Part shown: positions 36,901 through 44,125 of the stretch, piece by piece
How the letters are laid out: every line of letters begins with the position of its first letter
Numbering within the stretch: the stretch's first letter is position 1
Source of the DNA: JAVBNT01 sp031551355
GTDB taxonomy: Bacteria > Vulcanimicrobiota > CADAWZ01
Reading direction: 5' to 3'
Assembly (NCBI GenBank): GCA_031551355.1
Contig: JAVBNT010000020.1
Coordinates: forward strand, 104,808-168,807
Length of the DNA: 64,000 bases
The notes under the pieces: generated by a model
Seen by the model: only the letters and a program-made list of their open reading frames with translations
Database searches by the model: none
What the model was told of the DNA's origin: nothing
Translations under genes and position numbers: made by a program

Positions 36901-37326
36901 CAGCCTTGCACCCAGGGGGATGACAAGTTCCTGAGCGCCGGTAATTCCAAGAATTACCCCGACTTTGTCCCTGTTAAATTCTTTTTTATCATATCCGGAG
37001 TCTTCAAGGGTCTGTTTGGCAACGACAAGTCCAAGAAGCTGTGACGTATCTATGGCTTCAATGGCGTTTGGAGTTACGCCGTATTCCATCGGATCAAAGT
37101 CTACCGGTTTCAGAAAGCCGCCGGTTTTCCCATAGGTCATATCCGGTTTTTTGGGATCCGGATCGAAGTAATCTTCCTGTTTCCAGTGGCTGCCGGGGAT
37201 TGCTCTGATAGCGTCCTCTTTATTTTTTATCAGCGACCAGTACTGGTTGCTGTTTTTGCTGTCGGGAAACATACAGCCTATTCCTATTACAGCTATGGAC
37301 GTATTGTTTATATCTGATTTGCTCAT
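30982..37326 (-). CDS. PfaA-like iterative polyketide/fatty-acid synthase KS-AT-3xACP-KR-DH
   Basis: 2,114 residues. KS (about 8-460) has active-site Cys209 in DAACGSSLG, His344 in EAHGTGT and His382 in QIGHCKAAAGA. AT (about 565-870) has Ser672 in AGHSYGEL. A Gln/Ala-rich linker leads to three ACPs of 89-90 residues with phosphopantetheine Ser at 1094, 1184 and 1273 (LGIDSIKKVEIF). KR (about 1545-1800) has VTGGARGVTSE and Tyr1741. A PS-DH-like domain (about 1835-2110) has His1845 in HVIGGKAVLP and Asp in MLDSSFQL. This is the domain order of PfaA in polyunsaturated fatty acid synthases. The PfaD enoyl reductase gene lies 12 bp upstream, but PfaB and PfaC are absent. No phosphopantetheinyl transferase is seen either. 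The product is unknown. Confidence 0.92.
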   Translation of the reverse strand: MSKSDINNTSIAVIGIGCMFPDSKNSNQYWSLIKNKEDAIRAIPGSHWKQEDYFDPDPKKPDMTYGKTGGFLKPVDFDPMEYGVTPNAIEAIDTSQLLGLVVAKQTLEDSGYDKKEFNRDKVGVILGITGAQELVIPLGARLGHPLWKKAIKAEGGDDEFAQNVADRIANGYVQWQEQSFPGLLGNVVSGRIANFFDLGGTNLVVDAACGSSLGAVNMAYMELATKRADMMITGGVDTFNDIFMYMCFSKTPALSSEGNSKPFSADGDGTVLGEGIGMVLLKREEDAIRDGDKIYALIKGVGSGSDGKGAAIFAPQSKGQVKAIRQAYETSGIAPETITLMEAHGTGTKVGDGIELTSMETVYSGADGRSCALGSVKSQIGHCKAAAGAAGLIKSILSLHNKTLPPSTKVNTPLPQLENESFPFYLNTECRPWIADPSHPRRAAVSAFGFGGSNFHCVLEESGKKKEKTDWDYNTQILALEGSSKEELKSQVQKISAIGWEDFCTLANESRQNYRGKANYRLICTVHKTTFDAGKLQESSMLAIEKETSRPYAEGVFFGKGSFDGKISFIFPGQGAQYTGMLRELACTFPDMLGSLELMASSFEKGKSPDIKKTLDDFIYPKYSFGENTLPLLEKELTNTQVAQPALGALSLGAANVLKEFGLSPDYTAGHSYGELAALCAGERLNPEDFCELSVLRGRLMGEGGKDRGTMCAVMADFETLDSLLRKNGIDVVIANRNAPKQMVISGARSEIARAMEILAANSITAKEIPVAAAFHSPLIADAQVPFARKMKRIKLNESQMEVFSNTTALPYPQNCAEASELLAIQLAKPVLFTDEIHAMYEKGARMFIEVGPGARMSGLIKQILSDKNDIFVYSLDSSQGKRSGMTDLALLLSSIAAAGTDVNLSAWAPEIKPEVKAAKRFTVSICGANYVSPRKEIPPANKVYKAVKPGAEQSETDRQPEVKQQPAGGVFAAIQSMQQQTSSLHQQFLENQQQILIALQKMAGVTDLSAVRPALTTQAPVIQHIPQAQTISISPAAAVQQPAAAKKSVSVSGTAAPQNFIKDITAVIAEKTGYPQEMLETSMDMEADLGIDSIKKVEIFSALRDKLPQMPPMASEDMATIRTIDAIIAFLAGAQPPQRTPQQQHANASLIADITAVISEKTGYPQEMLETSMDMEADLGIDSIKKVEIFSALRDKLPQMPPMASEDMATIRTIDAIITFLAGAQPAQQTPQQHANASLIADITAVIAEKTGYPQEMLETSMDMEADLGIDSIKKVEIFSALRDKLPQMPPMASEDMATIRTIDDVESFIKGLVSNNKAAEKAIEVGNAAQGENNCGYREHLQRFVLRLSDTGKERKSLKNNKNTVCILGENSGLNKKIAEVLKQNGAQTIELKLSEFDGSKVKNINGLVIISGQEKAAGNYLLQAFKAVRAIVPPMAKSAAEPFFVTISMLDGTFGLENPGSIKESIYGGLAGLAKTSALEFPAVKCKAIDFAPELSGDETSIKQLAAEILTEGPDEVSISAKGIRRLETVKENQPGILNWPVDKDGVIIVTGGARGVTSECIIHMAEHAPKNNKPHFVLLGRTQLKDEAEWLTALTEETAIKRELMKRMDKPTPAEIGAGFKEIAAGREIRNVLARIRQKGVSADYVTADVRDKKRLTEIFTEIRANNGNISGFIHGAGVLADKKIEDKSDEEFSSVCSTKIDGMKNILDILSEDDLKMIAFFSSSTARFGRKGQIDYSAANEVLNKTAQQQKALRPECKVVSFNWGPWDGGMVNEGLKKLFASEGIGVIPMEDGAHFMFNEMCLSKTADVEVAVIAETPKQYSTIYEREISSENHSVLTDHVIGGKAVLPTALMIELMAHGAMLAKPGEVFCGFDNMRVNSGLKLEPGEQRKYRVSTAQGHEAGGLTYIPVRLESSRDGKVYLLNSSADIILSYEKIKLGKPGLNPQMSQYGHSMEEVYHEKLFHGQALRGIISVDGYSAAAIRGTAKKSPKPSSWIKNPLRSNWIAEPMMLDSSFQLMILWTIENMKKPSLPCFISSYRQEGTVKPETLTVTAKIISQRENTVIADIEFTDKKGNLIAVIKGYECTANESLILPFKANKLPEHSGMALV
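33388..34137 (-). repeat. three near-identical tandem ACP-coding repeats
   Basis: Two unit lengths of 267 and 270 bp separate consecutive ACP starts. The coding DNA is almost identical between copies, including synonymous sites in the stretch from MASEDMAT to DITAV and across the phosphopantetheine loop. That points to recent amplification or gene conversion. The linkers are Gln/Ala-rich (TPQQQHANAS). Confidence 0.9.
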
Positions 37327-37338
37327 AAAGCGGACTCC

Positions 37339-38955
37339 TTAGTTAGATATGGCAGCAATATTTTTTTTTGTCAATTTTTGCGGTTTTATCTCTATTTCAC
37401 TGAATAGCTCAAGACCATAGTGCCGCAAAGAATTCATTCTCGTGACTGCTGCGGCGCCGAGAAGGATGTTATAGGCAACCAGAGCCACTTTGCGCTCTTT
37501 GGGAGAGGCCAGAAAAGTTTCTTCACACCACTCATTAAAAGATCCAATTGCCGGTCCGGTCCAAATCTGGAAGTCGATTTTTCTTTCCGTATTACCGCTT
37601 ATAGCCCATCTTGAGGAAAGGCCCAGATAATATCTGAATACGAGCGCCATTTTATATTTGGGGCTTTTTAACGCTTTCTCTATTTGGAACGGAGCCCTCT
37701 GATTGAAAAATTTTTGCGTTTCATTCCAGATGTTGTCGATTGTATCCCTCATAATTGTTTTTTCAATAAATTCCCGTTCCTTTTCAGGTATATCGTCAAG
37801 GCATTCATAGGAATTATAATACGTCATTAATTTTTGCGCTCTCATCGCAAACAGGGTTCCTGATTTTAACACCTGAACACGCCCGCCCAGATCAAACAGA
37901 TCCGCAGACGGAGCCATTGCCGTATCGGCTTGTTTGGCTTCGGCAAGCATTTCCCTGACGATATCGGAGGTGCCCGATTCTATACAGGCATGGTTTACCG
38001 TTCCGGTTACTATATAGGCTGCTCCCATTGCGAATGCCGCCGCCGCTGCGTGCGGCGTTCCGATGCCGCCGCCAAAACCAACCCTGATTCTTCTGGAATA
38101 CTGTTTTTGCAAACGATCCCTTACTGACAGGAATGAAGACATCAGTGCCATTGCCGGCCTGTTGTCGGTATGGCCGCCGGAATCGGCTTCTGCCGTAATG
38201 TCCCAGGCTACGGGAATGCTTTTGGCAAGTTCGGCTTCTTCTGCGGTTATTTCACCTTTATCAAGCAGATCGCGGAGGATATTTTCCGGCGGCGGTGACA
38301 GAAATTTTGTAGCCACCTCTGTTCTTGACGCCTTGGCAATAACTTTGTTGGGAGTCTCTATCTCACCGCGGTCATTTTTATGAATTCCTTTGACCCTGTA
38401 TTTGATTAGTGCCGGAGTCATTGTTACGAATGCCGAAGCTTCGATAATTTTGACATTCTCGCGCAAATACATGTTGATCAGTGCCATTTCCGTTTCGTCC
38501 ATCGACGGCATATGGATGAGGTTGCATCCATAAGGCAGACCTTTCAAGTCGTTATTTAATCTTTTGACAGCCTTTTCCGCCTGCTCGGGGGACATACCGC
38601 CGGTTCCCAGAAATGCCAGCATACCATTTTTGGCAAATTCTTCCACCATCTCGACGGAACTTATGCCGTAGGCCATGGAGCCGCCGATGTAAGGGAAATC
38701 AATACCGTATTCTTCGCAGAAATCTACAGCACCTAGCTTTTTAAGAGGCACCGGCTCCGCCATTGCAATTAGTTTTGAACAGTCTTCGGGGCAATTTTGC
38801 GAAAAAATAACCGAACCGTCGTCGGAGATGAATTTTTCATTGTTAATTTCTGTAATAAATAGCGGTTTTTCTATATCGAATAAATGCTTTTTAAGGGTTT
38901 CCGTATCTTTTAGATTATTTTTACGGCTACCTTTCCACCAGTTGTTTGATATCAT
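37339..38955 (-). CDS. pfaD: PfaD-like trans-acting enoyl reductase
   Basis: 538 residues, typical of PfaD. FMN-dependent TIM-barrel motifs of the 2-nitropropane dioxygenase group are visible: PYIGGSMAYGISS, AFLGTGGMSPEQA, the conserved ITAEADSGGHTDNRP with the catalytic-region His, and VGFGGGIGTPHAAAAAFAMG. The C-terminal 200 residues hold the RVQVLKSGTLFAMRAQKL segment specific to PfaD and trans-AT PKS reductases. It reduces the enoyl double bond on ACP-bound intermediates of the neighbouring synthase. The start has AAGGGA upstream and follows the promoter at 39024-39051. It is the first gene of the operon with the synthase. Confidence 0.92.
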   Translation of the reverse strand: MISNNWWKGSRKNNLKDTETLKKHLFDIEKPLFITEINNEKFISDDGSVIFSQNCPEDCSKLIAMAEPVPLKKLGAVDFCEEYGIDFPYIGGSMAYGISSVEMVEEFAKNGMLAFLGTGGMSPEQAEKAVKRLNNDLKGLPYGCNLIHMPSMDETEMALINMYLRENVKIIEASAFVTMTPALIKYRVKGIHKNDRGEIETPNKVIAKASRTEVATKFLSPPPENILRDLLDKGEITAEEAELAKSIPVAWDITAEADSGGHTDNRPAMALMSSFLSVRDRLQKQYSRRIRVGFGGGIGTPHAAAAAFAMGAAYIVTGTVNHACIESGTSDIVREMLAEAKQADTAMAPSADLFDLGGRVQVLKSGTLFAMRAQKLMTYYNSYECLDDIPEKEREFIEKTIMRDTIDNIWNETQKFFNQRAPFQIEKALKSPKYKMALVFRYYLGLSSRWAISGNTERKIDFQIWTGPAIGSFNEWCEETFLASPKERKVALVAYNILLGAAAVTRMNSLRHYGLELFSEIEIKPQKLTKKNIAAISN

Positions 38956-39346
38956 TTAAAAATCCCTTGGTTTTGTATATTTTAACAAATGTATCCAGTG
39001 CCTTATTTTGTGAATAGTCCGTAAATATAGCAAATAAGCCAATGAATTCAATTTTTGCAAAACAGAAAACTGGCCTGGATTTACAATTATGTTAATTTTT
39101 GAATTGTATACTTTTCGATTGTTAGTCTTAAAGTCCTCCTACAAATGCCGTATCACGGTTTTTACTGATTTGTCTGTTTATTACTCCGGTCTTTTACCGC
39201 TTTTTATTAACTTTGGCTGATTTTTAGTATTTAACTAATGAAAGGATTGAGATACTGTATTATAGAAAGATTCTAAGCAAACTTATTTTTGAATAATATA
39301 AGCCGCTATTTGCGGTGCGGGTAAAGTTATTTTTAGGAGGGCTTTT
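38956..39346. other. divergent intergenic region between pfaD and EcsC-like gene
   Basis: 391 bp without a gene, AT-rich. It holds the minus-strand promoter at 39024-39051 and, next to the plus-strand gene, TTAGGAGGG as ribosome site. I see no other motif with conviction. Confidence 0.6.
39024..39051 (-). promoter_or_regulatory. sigma-70-like promoter for pfaD-synthase operon
   Basis: Reading the minus strand, TTGAAT (39046-39051) and TATATT (39024-39029) are separated by 16 bp, about 70 bp before the pfaD start codon. Confidence 0.5.
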
Positions 39347-40168
39347 ATGGATAAAGACTTTATAAAAATCATCAGGGCATTTTTACTTCAGGGGATTAAC
39401 GAAGAAGAGCTTAAAACGGAAGTTGCCGCTTTAAGGGAAGAGTTTCCTGCTCACAGTTCGTATGATCTTAGTGACATACTTATTAAAAGAACGGCAATAT
39501 TGTCATCTGTTTCCGGCGGTATCACCGGAGCTGTTCCGTGGCCGTTTACAATGCTTTTGGCGGTGCCTGATTTGCTGGTAATTCTTGTGTTGCAGAGTAA
39601 AATGGTTCTTAAACTTGCCGTGCTTGCCGACAAGGAACCTTCAGACGATATGAGAATAACCGAGCTGGTCGGTTGCATGGGAGCTTCAGCGGGAGCTATC
39701 GCCGGTACTTTGGGGGTCAGAAAATTGATTGACACCGGTTTGACAAAATTTGTGCTGCCGATGATACTGAAGCGTATGGTTCAGTCTTATTTAAAATCTT
39801 CTTTTTCCAAAATAATACCGTTTATCGGTTCCGTTGCCGGCGGATCTTTCAATTTTGCGACAACAATGGCTCTCGGTAATATTGCCAGAGATTATTACTT
39901 TCCGATAAAATCGGATATTCTGCTTTTACCGGAAGGCTGTGACGGGTATGAATATGAGGATTATGATTCATATGATGATCTTTATGACGATGAAGACGGA
40001 TTTGACGATGAAGATTATGGTGATGAAGACGGATTCGAAGATGATGACGCTCCGGATGAGGAAAAAAATGAAAAGCCGGAACCTGTGGGAAAATCGGAAG
40101 AATCAGATAAGTCCGGCAGTATAGATCTTGAAAAAGAGATCAAAAACCATAAAAAAAATAAGAAGTAA
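39347..40168 (+). CDS. EcsC-like protein with highly acidic C-terminal tail
   Basis: 273 residues, ATG with AGGAGGG. Residues 1-195 match the EcsC pattern: an amphipathic helix start, LIKRTAILSSVSGGITGAVP, a second glycine-rich hydrophobic pair (ASAGAIAGTLGVRKLIDTGL) and FIGSVAGGSFNFATTMALGN. Four hydrophobic stretches suggest membrane association. Residues 200-250 are an unusual run of Asp, Glu and Tyr (for example DDLYDDEDGFDDEDYGDED), ending in a Lys-rich tail. The Asp/Glu tail is likely disordered and may bind basic proteins or divalent ions. EcsC-family function is poorly known. It stands alone, divergent from pfaD. Confidence 0.75.
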   Translation: MDKDFIKIIRAFLLQGINEEELKTEVAALREEFPAHSSYDLSDILIKRTAILSSVSGGITGAVPWPFTMLLAVPDLLVILVLQSKMVLKLAVLADKEPSDDMRITELVGCMGASAGAIAGTLGVRKLIDTGLTKFVLPMILKRMVQSYLKSSFSKIIPFIGSVAGGSFNFATTMALGNIARDYYFPIKSDILLLPEGCDGYEYEDYDSYDDLYDDEDGFDDEDYGDEDGFEDDDAPDEEKNEKPEPVGKSEESDKSGSIDLEKEIKNHKKNKK

Positions 40169-40198
40169 TACTTTTTTGACTGTTTTAATATTATTGTT

Positions 40199-40248
40199 AT
40201 GCAGTAGGAGCTGTCTTGTTTTCTTAAACGAGACAGCTCCTACTGCAT
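40199..40248. repeat. hairpin with 23-bp arms
   Basis: Arms 40199-40221 and 40226-40248 pair across 23 bp with one G-T position and a TCTT loop. It lies 30 bp after the EcsC-like gene. Without a U-tract it is not a standard terminator, but it probably protects or ends that transcript. Confidence 0.7.
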
Positions 40249-40369
40249 ATAGCAAATTCCCCAAACGGATATGGACTTTCTCCAACAAAAGGTCTGTTGT
40301 TTGTATTAATTTTTATAGTCGTATTAAGGCCATTGAGAACTATTCTGAACGGCTGTAAACGTTTTGCCT

Positions 40370-40401
40370 GAAAAGAAAAGAGCCGCCTTTTTGGGCAGCT
40401 C
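40370..40401 (-). terminator. rho-independent terminator of PTPS/QueD-like gene
   Basis: On the minus strand GAGCTGCCC, loop AAAAA, GGCGGCTC, then TTTTCTTTTC. It follows the PTPS-like gene (stop at 40514). The remaining gap 40249-40513 shows only a short GC-rich hairpin near 40460-40485. Confidence 0.7.
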
Positions 40402-40513
40402 ATTTCGCTTATTATTAGTGTCTTATAAAAATATTAGTAAGATACACCAGTCGCGAAGCAGGAAGCTCAACGTGCTCCTGCCGTAATAGCGGGTGTGTAA
40501 AGCTCAAATCAGT

Positions 40514-41077
40514 CTATTTCTTGTATCCGCATTTCGGACATGCGCCATTCTTATTTAACTCAATGCCGCATAATGGGCAACGGTCTTTTTCTTTTTGCGG
40601 CTCATATTCTTGTATTGCGCCATTGACTCCGCTGGTAAAGGTGATTTTAACAATATTCAGCTTATCTTTCAGCAAATCGTAAACAATTTTAATCATGCCT
40701 TCAACGGTCATTGTTTCTTTCGTAACAACCAGGCGGCATTCCGGGTAAGCTGTCGCAAGTTCCGTCTTGAAAGCGGGACCTTTCTGTTTATTGGTTGGCG
40801 CCCCGTCCTTAATACCCTGTGCTTCGTAAACGCCGAGAATTGCGGGAAGCAGCGGGTCGTCTTCCCGTAAAACCAATGCATGATCAAAGTTTTGCAAAAC
40901 GTCCCAGGCGGTTTTCTTAATTTCATTGCAGGGGAATACCATATTTACCCCCATGTTGACGGTATCTTCCACTTCCAGCGTCAGGATTCCCGTATGTCCG
41001 TGCAAATACTGGGCTTCTCCTCTGAATCCATAGAATCTATGGGCGTATTGTAAATCTAATGTGGTGAAACTTCTCAT
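40514..41077 (-). CDS. 6-pyruvoyl-tetrahydropterin synthase/QueD-like enzyme with C-terminal zinc ribbon
   Basis: 187 residues. The T-fold core has the zinc ligands: His13 in AHRFYGFRG, and His26 and His28 in LHGH. FDHALVL and PECRLVVTKETMTVEGM (conserved Thr-x-Glu) follow. The catalytic Cys that usually sits four residues before HGH in QueD is replaced by Ala22, with Glu21 beside it, so the reaction may be that of a variant PTPS rather than QueD. The last 25 residues form a zinc ribbon (CPLCG and CPKCG) that standard QueD lacks. It stands alone, without other queuosine genes. Role in queuosine, folate or another pterin is open. Confidence 0.8.
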   Translation of the reverse strand: MRSFTTLDLQYAHRFYGFRGEAQYLHGHTGILTLEVEDTVNMGVNMVFPCNEIKKTAWDVLQNFDHALVLREDDPLLPAILGVYEAQGIKDGAPTNKQKGPAFKTELATAYPECRLVVTKETMTVEGMIKIVYDLLKDKLNIVKITFTSGVNGAIQEYEPQKEKDRCPLCGIELNKNGACPKCGYKK

Positions 41078-41299
41078 GACTTTTTTCCTTACATAATATA
41101 TTTACGGGTTTGTTTTTGCTCCCGTATGCGCATGTGTTTGAGTTGGACGGTTTCCTGCACTTATGATTTATTTAGCACAGTGTCAATTATTTCTATTATT
41201 TTGTAATAATATTAATAACATTGTATCTTGTTATTTACATTATGTCAATCATGTCTCTTTATCTTGAGATTTATCGGGGGAGTTATTTATTGTCTAAAA

Positions 41300-42652
41300 C
41301 TATTTTTCCAGTTTGCCGACAAGGTTGTCCCACATACCTGTTTTCGCATGCATATTGTCGGAGATTGTTTTGATAATTGTCCCTGCCAGTTTGTTGAAAT
41401 CGTGCCTGACCTGCTCATTTTCATTTATGAGCGGCGCCGAAACTATTCTTACAGCCATTTTTTCCAGAACTTCGAAATCAGGCTTTACCGCCAGTGCGCC
41501 CTCGGCTTTGTATTTTTCCACAAGTGTTACCGGCATTTCATCGTTGATGATTATGATGTCAACCAGTTTTTCCGTTGAGTTGTCATAAAGTGCCTTAAGA
41601 TGCTGTGAAGCCGTGAAATTGGTTGTTTCTCCGGCTTGGGTCATAACATTGCACACATAGATCTTCAGTGCTTCCGATTCTTTGATTGCTTCGACTATTC
41701 CCGGGACCTGCAGGTTAGGCAATACGCTGGTATACAGGCTGCCCGGCCCGAGTATGATTGCGTCGGCTTCTTTTATCGCCATTATTACTTCCGGCAGCGG
41801 CGTGCAGTTTTCCGGTTTGAGAAAGATTTTTTTTATCTCGCCGTTTTTTTCCGGGATAATTGATTCTCCGCAGATTATTTCTCCGGATTTCATTTCAGCA
41901 CACAGTGTTGTCTTTTGCAGCGTTGCCGGAAACACTTTTCCCTGAATACTCAAAATGTCGCCGGATAATTTTATTGCCTGCTGGAAATCATCCTCGGCGA
42001 TATTATTAAGCGCCGCCAGAAAGAGATTACCGAAACTGTGTCCTTCAAGACCGGTTCCGGTATCAAAGCGGTATTGAAAAAGTGATGACAGGGTTGATTC
42101 GTCTTTTGCCAGGGCCACCAGACAGTTTCGGATATCTCCGGGAGGCAGTATCCCCAGCTCGTTGCGCAGCCTTCCCGAGCTGCCGCCGTCATCCGAAACG
42201 GTTACCATTGCCGTGATATTGCTGGTGTATTTCTTAATTCCTCTAAGCAGGGTTGAAAGTCCCGTTCCTCCGCCGATAGCCACCAGTTTGCAGCCTACGT
42301 CGAGTTTGCGTTTTTCATAGATCATTTCGACCAGCTTTTTACTTTCCACAGGGACAAGAACCGTATATATTGACTGAAACCACCTGTTTCCGGCGTATAA
42401 CATTATCAAAAGCCCCATAATCAGAAAGAAGATGTCCACCGTCTTGGAGGAAACGTTTATTTTAAGGGTATTTCTGAAAAAATCTACGATTGCAAGCTCT
42501 ATATTGAGCGGGGTTCTGATATTGGTCAGCAACAAAAAACCGAATGCAAACACCATAAGGCCAAACCATGACAGGAAAAGCCATCTTTTTATTTCCATTC
42601 CCGGTGACAGCCATTTTAATATTCTTATAAAAAAACCCGTTATTTTTTCCAT
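41300..42652 (-). CDS. yvcK: YvcK-like UDP-GlcNAc-binding protein with N-terminal membrane helices
   Basis: 450 residues. Two membrane helices lie within the first 90 residues (WLFLSWFGLMVFAFGFLLL and VDIFFLIMGLLIMLY), an extension found in many diderm homologues. The CofD-like core has AIGGGTGLSTLLRGIK, VSDDGGSSGRLRNELG, PPGDIRNCLVAL and GPGSLYTSVLPNL. The family supports cell-wall precursor flux and growth on gluconeogenic carbon, sensing UDP-GlcNAc. It is 6 bp after rapZ. The usual third partner WhiA is not adjacent. Confidence 0.9.
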   Translation of the reverse strand: MEKITGFFIRILKWLSPGMEIKRWLFLSWFGLMVFAFGFLLLTNIRTPLNIELAIVDFFRNTLKINVSSKTVDIFFLIMGLLIMLYAGNRWFQSIYTVLVPVESKKLVEMIYEKRKLDVGCKLVAIGGGTGLSTLLRGIKKYTSNITAMVTVSDDGGSSGRLRNELGILPPGDIRNCLVALAKDESTLSSLFQYRFDTGTGLEGHSFGNLFLAALNNIAEDDFQQAIKLSGDILSIQGKVFPATLQKTTLCAEMKSGEIICGESIIPEKNGEIKKIFLKPENCTPLPEVIMAIKEADAIILGPGSLYTSVLPNLQVPGIVEAIKESEALKIYVCNVMTQAGETTNFTASQHLKALYDNSTEKLVDIIIINDEMPVTLVEKYKAEGALAVKPDFEVLEKMAVRIVSAPLINENEQVRHDFNKLAGTIIKTISDNMHAKTGMWDNLVGKLEK

Positions 42653-42658
42653 AAAATG

Positions 42659-43567
42659 TTATGACAGTTTGGAATCTCTGTATTCCACCTGTACTTTATA
42701 ATTCTTTGATTCCAAAAATTTAGTCAGTTCATTGGCAACGACAACCGATCTGTGTTTGCCGCCGGTGCAGCCGATGCCGATCGTCAGTGTTGATTTTCCC
42801 TCTTTTATGAACTGGGGAATCAGATAGGCGTTAAAATCGAATAATTTTGCCAGAAACTCATTTGTTTGTTCCTGCTGCATAACGTATTCCCTTACTGGCT
42901 CATTGTTGCCGGTCAGGCTTCTGAGTTCCGCAATGTAGTAGGGATTTGGCAGGAATCTCACATCGTAGATTAAATCGGCATCAATCGGGATACCATATTT
43001 GAATCCGAAAGCGACGACTGTAATGTTTAGATTTTCGTTGTCATCTTTGCGCTGCATAAACATCTCAGCCAGATCTCTTTTCAGCTTGTTGGGCGGCAAG
43101 TTGCTGGTGTCAATGATTTTATCGGCAACGCCTTTTATTTCCTCGAGCTGTTTTCTCTCGTAATTTATACCGTCAAGCAGCCGTCCCTTATTAGCCAGCG
43201 GGTGACGGCGGCGGGATTCGCTGAAACGCCGGATCAGTATTTCATCGGAAGCTTCAAAAAATAAAATCTGATATCTGAATCCGTATTCCGGTATTTCACG
43301 CAGCGCGCTTATGAGTTCCTTAAAAAACCTCCGACCTCTGATATCGATGACGAGAGCGATATTGTTCATGTCGGATGAAGCGCAAAGCTGCACAAACTTA
43401 GGTATCAGGGCAGGCAAAAGATTGTCCACACAAAAGAAATCCATATCCTCAAGGCATTTCAGTGCGAGGCTTTTTCCTGCTCCGGACAGACCTGTGATGA
43501 CGACTATTTCTCCGGTGTGTTCGTTTGGTGTTTTTTCTTCGGTGTCTTTTATGTTTGTGTGCTCCAT
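42659..43567 (-). CDS. rapZ: RapZ-like nucleotide-binding protein
   Basis: 302 residues. The P-loop is GLSGAGKSLALKCLED near residues 26-41, then VDNLLPALIPKF. The C-terminal domain has TVVAFGFKYGIPIDADL, DVRFLPNPYY and the signature IGCTGGKHRSV. In Enterobacteria RapZ controls glmS RNA processing and thus GlcN6P supply; in other phyla its role is less clear. The upstream place next to yvcK is a widely kept gene pair. Confidence 0.92.
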   Translation of the reverse strand: MEHTNIKDTEEKTPNEHTGEIVVITGLSGAGKSLALKCLEDMDFFCVDNLLPALIPKFVQLCASSDMNNIALVIDIRGRRFFKELISALREIPEYGFRYQILFFEASDEILIRRFSESRRRHPLANKGRLLDGINYERKQLEEIKGVADKIIDTSNLPPNKLKRDLAEMFMQRKDDNENLNITVVAFGFKYGIPIDADLIYDVRFLPNPYYIAELRSLTGNNEPVREYVMQQEQTNEFLAKLFDFNAYLIPQFIKEGKSTLTIGIGCTGGKHRSVVVANELTKFLESKNYKVQVEYRDSKLS

Positions 43568-43779
43568 TATAAGTCTCCGCTTGTTTTTTTGGGAAAGCTT
43601 GCGGCCTTAACCCGTAAAATAAAATCCGGTAAGGCTTTGTCTTTTTGTTTTTAAACGTCCGGGTATATTATTCCTTTAACATGATATTACAGGATATTAT
43701 TTGATTATGTATAAAAAAAGTTTCTAATGCAATAAAATTATAAAAATTGTTACTATAGTATAAAATAGAGGGAGAAGTT

Positions 43780-43836
43780 ATGTTAAAAAAGAGTGTTTTG
43801 TTTTTTGGCGTTGTTCACGGCTCTTGTAAATATTGA
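43780..43836 (+). pseudogene. 18-codon signal-peptide-like ORF, probable gene remnant
   Basis: ATG preceded by AGGGAGAAG at ideal spacing encodes MLKKSVLFFGVVHGSCKY and stops. Lys-rich start, hydrophobic core and Cys resemble the start of an exported or lipid-anchored protein. The following sequence is the foldback element, so the original gene may have been lost by insertion or deletion. A real short peptide is possible. Confidence 0.35.
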
Positions 43837-43850
43837 AAATGACTTTGCTG

Positions 43851-43950
43851 GTACAGGTTTCGTCCGGCAGCCGTAAACCTTTTTGGCAGGCGTTCTCCCG
43901 ATGCCTTGCAAAAAGCTTCCCGTCAGCCGGACGAAACACAAAGCCTGTGC
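43851..43950. repeat. nested imperfect palindrome of about 100 bp
   Basis: Outer arms GTTTCGTCCGGC (43857-43868) and GCCGGACGAAAC (43926-43937) are perfect over 12 bp. Flanking ACAGG and CCTGT extend the pairing after a small bulge, and an inner pair (TTGGCAGGC with GCCTTGCAA) continues it. It could be a non-autonomous element or a structured RNA. Confidence 0.55.
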
Positions 43951-44023
43951 TGTTCGATACAATATAAGTTTTGCTAAAGCCACATGGAAGATACATATGG
44001 CGGTGGGTGAGAGATGTTTTTTG

Positions 44024-44125
44024 TGTCATTCCCGAGCAGGCGGGAATCCACACATTAAGAAAATTCCCTGTTATGGGAATTACAATAAAATAAAATCCTG
44101 GATCCCCGCATTCGCGAGGATGACA
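44024..44125. mobile_element. MITE-like palindromic repeat
   Basis: Arms of 27 bp at 44024-44050 (TGTCATTCCCGAGCAGG...) and 44099-44125 (reverse complement with several mismatches) flank about 48 bp with an inner hairpin AATTCCC/GGGAATT. The pattern TCATTCCCG-GCGGGAATCCA belongs to a type of small palindromic repeat seen across many bacterial genomes. Confidence 0.65.
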
